NCBI GenBank assembly: GCA_031216445.1
Contig: CM062213.1
Location: 9,301,501-9,365,500, forward strand
Reading direction: 5' to 3'
Source of the DNA: Lateolabrax maculatus
Taxonomy: Eukaryota; Chordata; Actinopteri; Acropomatiformes; Lateolabracidae
DNA length: 64,000 bases
The notes below the pieces were generated by a model that saw only the letters and a program-made list of their open reading frames with translations, was not told where the DNA came from and searched no databases. Positions 57,396-64,000 of the stretch are shown here, piece by piece. The position numbers and the translations under genes were made by a program. How positions within the stretch are numbered: the stretch's first letter is position 1; each line of letters opens with the position of its first letter.

Positions 57396-60300
57396 CAGAA
57401 AGTCCTATACATGTAAATGTGTGAACAAAATGTGCACAAGTGCTCCATAAAGCAATAAGTGTGCATGCCAACGCTGCAGGCCTGACCTGTTTAAAACATC
57501 TTAAAACAAAGCAAAGACCCGTGTCCCATGAGAAAATACAAATTGTGCTTCAGAGGCTACAATTGTAGCTTCTATATATCTCTTAATTTATTGTAAAAAG
57601 TAAAATGTATGTTTATGTCAGATTACCTGCTAGTCACTGAAATGCCTGTGCAGCTTTTTATACTCCATTTTATGTTGTTGCGGTAGTAACAAAAAGACAG
57701 TCACTCTCCTTATAGTACACACATTTATTGATCATTAAAAATAACAATTTCACCATTTAGGTTTTGCACTTCATTTTTGTGCTTTATTGGTTTTAATGGG
57801 GCGCAGTAAAAGTTAAATGTAAGAAGTTTATGGACCGTTTTTATGATTCTGTGATTTTACTTTATCTGGATGCTCCTATCTACCTGAGAAACACACAGCC
57901 TGTGAGATATGTGTGATGATGAACAAAATGCATTATGCTGTTCTTACAGTAAGCAAGACAAATGGAAAACTTTACAGGCTTCTACATATTGCAACATTAT
58001 TCTTTCTGGTACTCAAATCCGTGATGCCTCGACCCCTGCTGTTTATCACTGCATTATACCAGATGAATTTCTCAACAGGGGAGCCACATTTCTGGCACTT
58101 TCATTCTGGGGCTGCAGCAGATAACTAGCGCACATGGTGAGTGCACACGGGCACACACACTTAAATGAGAGCCCTTCTCAACTGCTGAGAGCATGACCCA
58201 GATCAAGGACGGGAGGATCATGGCAACGCTCTGTGTGTGCAAGTGTGTGTGTGTGTGTGTGAGAGAGAGAGTGTGCATCCCATTGAAAACATGCACTTAG
58301 AGCTGATTTGCTAAAGTAGCTCATTACTGGTGGAAAGGCAGCACTCAGCACACCGCCCCATGGCCTGACAGAGACTGGGTTGTCAAGTGTGCAGTGATGG
58401 CAGTAGCTTGTCTGAATACACAGTCTGGCAAGACCATATGACTCAGCCATCCATACGAAGCTAAACTACACCAATGTGATGAGTATGACAGTCTGTTAGA
58501 TGAAAAAATAAATAAAAAATGGAGACCGGCCACTGTTGATTAGCAGTTTTTAATAAGTGTTTACACAGGAGGTGTTTTGTTGTTGCCTGCTCAGTTGTTG
58601 GTGTCTTGAGTCTTGACTTAAATATGCACTGGGTTATTTATATGTTGCTGTATTAAATTAATGAATGGATCTCTGGTAACAAGTTAAAGGAATTGAAGTG
58701 GACGTGTTTTATCTTGCAAAAAAAAAATTCAAGAATCAAATAATTATAAGATACTTTATTTGAGCAGATAATTCATTTAAAATTCATCAATTAAAAAGGC
58801 TTAACTATTTTGATTACTGACTTATGAAAATCAACTAAGAATTTAATGCAAAATAAATTCAACCTACATGGGATATTGATAACAAATTTGTTACAACTAC
58901 TGTATGTGACGGTTGTATAGATCAGAAATTTTGTCTTGTCTTTCCCCGACTGTTTCCCCCTTTAAATGTCTACACTGCTCTTCTCCATCTTCACAGCCAC
59001 TTTTGAGAATCTCTGACTCCTGGGAATCTGCAAGAGCAAAATTTGACTACAGAATGCTAATATGAAAGTTTTTCCTTTTCCAACTTTCCAATCGAGACTT
59101 GACATCCCTGCCAATTACTGTGGGTCTTGAAATCAAAAAAAGATAAAGCCAACTTTGAGAGCCTTAATCCTGTATTCACTTGCAGGGTGCTTCTGTCATG
59201 AGGTCCAAGGCTGTGCTCTATCACAAATTAGTGAGCGTGTTGCATCTGAGTTGAGTCAATCCAAGGTTGTTGGCACCTCATTAAATCTAATCACTGCCGT
59301 ACACAGATTATGACTCATTAAAAGTTTGTAGGATGGAGGATGAGACAGGAGGACAGGGAGAAAATGAGGCGAATGCCATAATGCAGATGCACTAACCATC
59401 TGTAGTTTATACAGCTTCATAAGGCACATCCCATTCGGAATGCACGGCACAAGGTAAATACCACAAAATAGAGCCTCTCAGCCCTAAAATCAACCCTGAT
59501 GGCAGCACTCTACCAATGATTTGGATACTGTATCAATTTTCTCCCCTTGCAGTGGATTACGGTGTTGCAAAGCATTAGACTTGCTAATTTAGTCCATTTC
59601 TCTGTTCACTACTGAATGGAGCCATAAATATTAATACTTTCACTCTCCCCTCCTGGCTGCTTGTCATGCGTTCAAGGGATTGCGGGTGATGGTATGATAT
59701 TGCTAATTGGGTTTGCAGGAATAATGTCAGCAGTAAACCTATGGACAGGCTGACATGCTGAGGTGATAACTTTAAACAGCATTCTCTGAAGCTACTATAA
59801 CATGGAAAACACTAACACGAAAAGCTGTCCATCACCTGATTTCACAGCAGCATTATTCGTGTTTTTTTTTTTTTTTTTTACATAAAAGGCTGCAATTAAA
59901 TATGAAAGAAGAAAACACATAACACATTATTTGAAAAATAGTAATAATGTTTCGTCACGCAAATGTACAGTACAGTGAATGTCAACAAGTGCACAATTTA
60001 GAGTGCACACTCACACACACAAATACAAATGCACCCATTAGAGTAAAATCAATTATTCATCAATTTTTCCACCACAGCTTTGAACAGAGTACCAGGGCAC
60101 CCATACACAATCAGGCTCTCCACTCCAGAGGTCATCTGGTCACATGTCCTCAACATGAGGCCTTTTTCAGTCTCCATCACCAATAACCTGTCCTAAAGCA
60201 CATAGTGTGCTGCATGGGATGTCATGTGATTACTATAAAATACTATTGTAGCAACAGTTGGCCACTGCAACACGGCAGGGTTGAAAGAATTTGACACATG

Positions 60301-61964
60301 GTACATGTTTTCCACAACTGTAAGGTAAGGTCTGCAGAAAATCAGTGAGTTTTAAGAAGAGGCTCGGCTCTTTAAGTCTCTTTTCTGTCATTAAACTAAA
60401 AGGGATGTTAAAATGATGTGAGCAGGAAGGCTTTGTGTCAGCTTTGCTACTCTGCAGGAAAAAAAAAGGAAATGTCTTCAGCTTGCTTAATTTGTTGGTT
60501 AAATCTTTGACGAGAAAATCTATTGATCAACAGAGAAAAGAGTTTTTTATTTTTTTAACCCACCAGCTACTTTATTGTGCCCCTGGAATTGCACAGGATT
60601 CACTGTTTTGTTCAAGGACACCTCAGCGGGGTTATGCTTGCTGCCAAAGGGGCTCCAACCAGGGCTTTCTACATTAGTTGAAGGACAGGCTCTCTGCACA
60701 CTGATGTTCCAAACAAACATACAAGGGCAAAGCAACCAGATGGAAAGTCATCCCAGGCCCGTCAGCAAACAGAGGTAGAGCATCTGTTGCAGGGATGTAT
60801 CCAAGCCCACTCTGGAGCTCAAGACAAGTCTCGCCTCACCTTTCCTGCTGTTGTTTCCTCTGACTCAGACTTGGCAAAGAGATACAGATGGAATTGCAAA
60901 TGCCCCCTGGATACTGCTATTAAATTTCGCTTTGAGATAATGCATGCTAAAGTCTCATTAAATCCCAGTCAGAGATAATGCGTGGTAAACTCCCATTATG
61001 GTTTGATTAGAAGGTACGGGGCCTGCGGTCGTGCTGATTGTGTTTTTAATCAGATCCTTCCTGCTGCAGAGCAAACAAGAGCTAAGAGGAGAAAAAATAG
61101 AAAGAACAAAGCAAAACAAGCTGAGCAAGCAATAACAATTTCTTTTCTCTGTAAGGACAAAAGTGAAATTGTTGTGTATTGTTTTTGGCATAATGAAAGT
61201 ATATGAGAGTGGATTTTAAATGGAATTGTTTCTTAGTGTTATTACTGTGCGACTGCAGAAATTAATAATTTGGTGGGACAGAAACCAATGCACAAGCAGA
61301 AAGAGGATTTCATCAGTTTAATGTCTTTTCTATTGAAGGGCTTTCAAACTTCATGATCTAAACTGAATATTTGTATTCTTCACACTCTTATAAGAGGCAC
61401 AGTTTTAGTTCTCAGGTGCATTCTTGATCAGCGACTTTACATTGATAATTTCAATAGCATTGTTTTATATTAACTAATGGCTAATTTTGTTCAACTGGCC
61501 CAATAGTCTGAATTTACATAATACATGCATAACATGTAATCCGATACAATACAATGTTATTTAAAAATGATTATGGGAATGTGTTACAGGGGATGAACAA
61601 ACTCCTTGTAAAGAATACAGCTATAATCAAATTTATCAGGATAGTGTCATCATACACACCAGAATTTTGCTTAAGGGTAGTAATACTTTCTTGGACGGTG
61701 TACCATAAGTAAATGTGTAGACAAACTTTTTCAGTTTTTTTGTTGCCAGCACCCACACAGAATGTTGGCAGGTCATGTACAGTTTTGCCTGATATCCACA
61801 TTTATTTAACTAGTGTTTTTCCACACAGATGGTACAGGGCTTTTTAAAGTATCACTGAGAGGACTGGAGAGGGTTCAGCAGCTGTCTCTGTGCTTCCTGC
61901 TTGTTCAGACTCTGTGATTTATCATTGCCTCCACTCGTATTACTGGAGGACACCCTGCTCAGCA
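57396..61964. other. Non-coding region with homeodomain-site-rich stretches
   Basis: No coding exon recognised. Short GT tracts occur at about 58240-58260 and T runs at about 59861-59879. The parts 59230-59790 and 60840-61100 have mixed composition with many TAAT, ATTA and GATAA words and few repeats, as seen in conserved non-coding enhancers. This is an impression from composition only. Confidence 0.4.
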
Positions 61965-62830
61965 AAGTCAAATCAAGTTTATTTGTATTGCCCAAATAAA
62001 AGCTCAATTAGACACTGAGATAAACAATGTGTAATTGGGCTTTAAAAGACACATGAACAATGGCTACCATCTTAGCCCGGAGGTTTCTAAGGAGACAAAG
62101 AAATAATTGACAGCAAGAATCTCAGCACCAAAAGGGAGAGGAAAAAATGAAAACATGGAAGAAACCTCAGGAGAGGCAATTCAAGGAGAAGTCTTCCCTC
62201 CTCAGACAGCTGGGGGTGCAATAGGAGCTAAGGGGATTTAAAATTACAAAGAAATGGGAAGGAAATGGCCAAATCAAATATTGGACTATAATAAGTCACA
62301 TTTAGATAAATCAAGAACCAGTATAACAAGTAATTAAAAGAAAAGGTACAAGAAAACGGCATTGGCAGGAGCCATGTAAAAAAAAAAAGGCCATAACATA
62401 AAACTTACTGCTAGACTGCTTGGCCTAAGCCAAACCTGAACTGCACCATAGAGACTGTTTAATCCCATCGAATTTAGGAAGTTATGCACACTCTTAAAAC
62501 ATCGAGAATAAATAGGTTTAAAGTCTGGATTTGAAAATCACAAGGAGGGCAGCTTCCTTGACAGCAGCTGGGAATTTATGCCAAAGAGAAGGGGCTCGGT
62601 GAGAAAGGGCTTTATTTCCTGAGGATTTTTCTTAGTCCTTAGAAAGAGGCATGTCTGCCAAGATCTTAAAGCATGTAAAGGGATGTAGGGGTTTATAAAG
62701 TTTGTTAAATATGGGAGAGCAATTTAATGTGTTAAGAACAGCATTTTAAGTCTTTTTAAATCAGGCCTTGCTTGAAGCCAGTGCTGGAGAGATATGGTCA
62801 AATTTAAGGAATCATTAGAATTTGCGCTGC
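61965..62830. repeat. Long dispersed teleost repeat
   Basis: Opens with TCAAATCAAGTTTATTTGTATTGCCC. It continues through GGAAGAAACCTCAGGAGAGG, CCAAAGAGAAGGGGCTCGGT, a GATCTTAAAGCATGT block and AGAACAGCATTTTAAGT. I recognise the order as a repeat spread through percomorph genomes. Its first bases resemble the start of the repeat at 17871. Ends are approximate and there is no reading frame. Confidence 0.65.
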
Positions 62831-63245
62831 GTTAGAAACGTGACTTTTTTCGTAATGGTTAGGGCATATTAAGCCAGAGAAAAGGACATTACAGTACACT
62901 AAGTTAGGTGTAATAAACTCTCAGAGGACGAGCCTGTTCACAGCTCTGCGTCCTGTTCTTGTCCTCTGTGTAGAGAGACTGTGCTGCTTCTCTCACCTGC
63001 TGCCCGAGCAGCGATTCTTCTTTTTGTTTCTCTCAGCTGAACGTAGGAGAGACACAGTGCTTTGTAAGTGGACCCGATAAAAAAAAAAAAAAACTTTCTG
63101 CTGATCACAGCAGTTACAGTACATCTACAGAAAAGAGGTGCTAAGACAAAGGATAGGACACAAGACCTATTGAGTTCTCATTAGGGCTAATGTCTGAAAG
63201 GGGAGATACATTTTTGACTTTCACTTTTAACCCCTTTCTACAACA

Positions 63246-63246
63246 G

Positions 63247-63286
<40 letters not shown>
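63246..63286. repeat. (AC)n microsatellite
   Basis: About 20 AC units, nearly pure. Confidence 0.95.
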
Positions 63287-63287
<1 letters not shown>

Positions 63288-63544
63288 GATGTATGTACTG
63301 TAGCAACAAAAGGTATGTTCAGGAATAAATATACCTAAAAAATGTCACAGTGTGTCATTTAGTTTGGTTCATGGTAAACTATTATATTAGTATATATAAT
63401 ACTTATATTAGAGTATTATCATACAAAGCACAAGGAGAGAGGGAACAAAGTCATTAAAAAGGATGAGCACTATAGTACATTTTTAACAAGCTTTACCAGC
63501 CGCTCTCCTGTTTTCTCTCCCTTATTACACATACTGTTTGGGTC

Positions 63545-63566
63545 TGTGTGTGTGTGTGTGTGTGTA
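63545..63566. repeat. (TG)n microsatellite
   Basis: About 10 TG units, pure. Confidence 0.9.
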
Positions 63567-64000
63567 TGTATAACTCACTGCTCCATCTCTGTCTTTCTCA
63601 TAGAGAGAAGCAGCCAATTAGAGGCTGATTGGGGGAAAACGAACAGCACAGGTGGACGAAATGAGGGGAAATTAGAGGAGAGGTGGTTAGGAGAGGTAAA
63701 GGGAGGAAAAGCGAAGAGAGTTGGATGGAATATACCTTAAACAAAAGACCAGCAGAGGAAAAACACACCCCATTTCTGAGAAGTGGAAATTAATTGGACA
63801 ATCTTTAAAGAATCGAGGTCTTTCTTTTAATGTGGCTGCGGTGTTATTAATCAAAGTCAGACAGCTGAGTGAATTATTCTCGGGGAGTGATAATGAATGA
63901 TGAGGCAGAGTGTGGCCAGTCTTGTCTGAAAGGGCTTTCTCTGTGCTGAGATTAACCCCTCCTTCACTCAGAGAGTTACAGAGCACTGGGGAATACAACA

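Larger units (their letters stand above)
62831..64000. other. Non-coding end of the window
   Basis: No gene seen. Holds (AC)n and (TG)n microsatellites, listed separately. Sequence at 63830-63910 contains TTATTAATCAAAG and GATAATGAATGATGA, which again look enhancer-like. Confidence 0.5.

Noticed and set aside
1..64000. CRISPR arrays, operons, prophage or bacterial insertion sequences
   Set aside because: Exons and introns, fish repeats and vertebrate protein families show this is a nuclear animal genome; no such structures were seen.
1..64000. tRNA, rRNA or microRNA genes
   Set aside because: I found no A/B box pair with a foldable cloverleaf and no rRNA sequence. MicroRNA hairpins cannot be excluded by eye, but none stood out.

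Overview
The window is vertebrate genomic DNA from a bony fish, most likely a percomorph teleost. Evidence: spliced genes with short introns, long CA/GT and GA microsatellites, dispersed repeats of a type familiar from teleost genomes, and protein orthologues that are clearly vertebrate. All gene models below were built by reading GT-AG junctions and codon phase by hand. The lrp1, dtx3l, esyt1, zc3h10 and J-protein models keep frame through every junction.

Layout. (1) 1-20580, + strand: 3' half of lrp1 (LDL-receptor-related protein 1), 48 coding exons from a beta-propeller through ligand-binding clusters III and IV, the furin site, EGF repeats, transmembrane helix and NPxY tail, plus a 1.7 kb 3' UTR. 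(2) 20.1-23.4 kb: a decayed tandem duplication in which the lrp1 3' end and a dtx3l exon both occur twice. (3) 22596-25582, - strand: intact dtx3l (RING plus Deltex C-terminal domain E3 ligase), with interferon-response-like elements upstream and in intron 2. (4) 26.7-44.7 kb, - strand: complete 52-exon esyt1 (extended synaptotagmin 1), 1846 codons. An eight-exon cassette coding a C2 pair is present four times, giving nine C2 domains rather than the five of human ESYT1. (5) 46041-49260, - strand: zc3h10 (three CCCH fingers). (6) 50017-51062, + strand: a small ER J-domain protein like DNAJB9. (7) 51.3-56.4 kb, + strand: a divergent SNX5/6/32-like PX-BAR sorting nexin, preceded by an open exon resembling a Myb/SANT-like domain. 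(8) 56.4-64 kb: no coding gene recognised; repeats and homeodomain-site-rich sequence.

The genes are not an operon. Shared themes are membrane traffic (lrp1 endocytosis, esyt1 ER-plasma-membrane tethering, SNX-BAR endosomal tubules), ER quality control (J protein) and interferon response (dtx3l). The strongest observations are the esyt1 C2-cassette expansion, the lrp1/dtx3l duplication scar, an in-frame 39-nt candidate cassette exon in the lrp1 juxtamembrane region, and the odd sorting nexin with its unexplained upstream exon.
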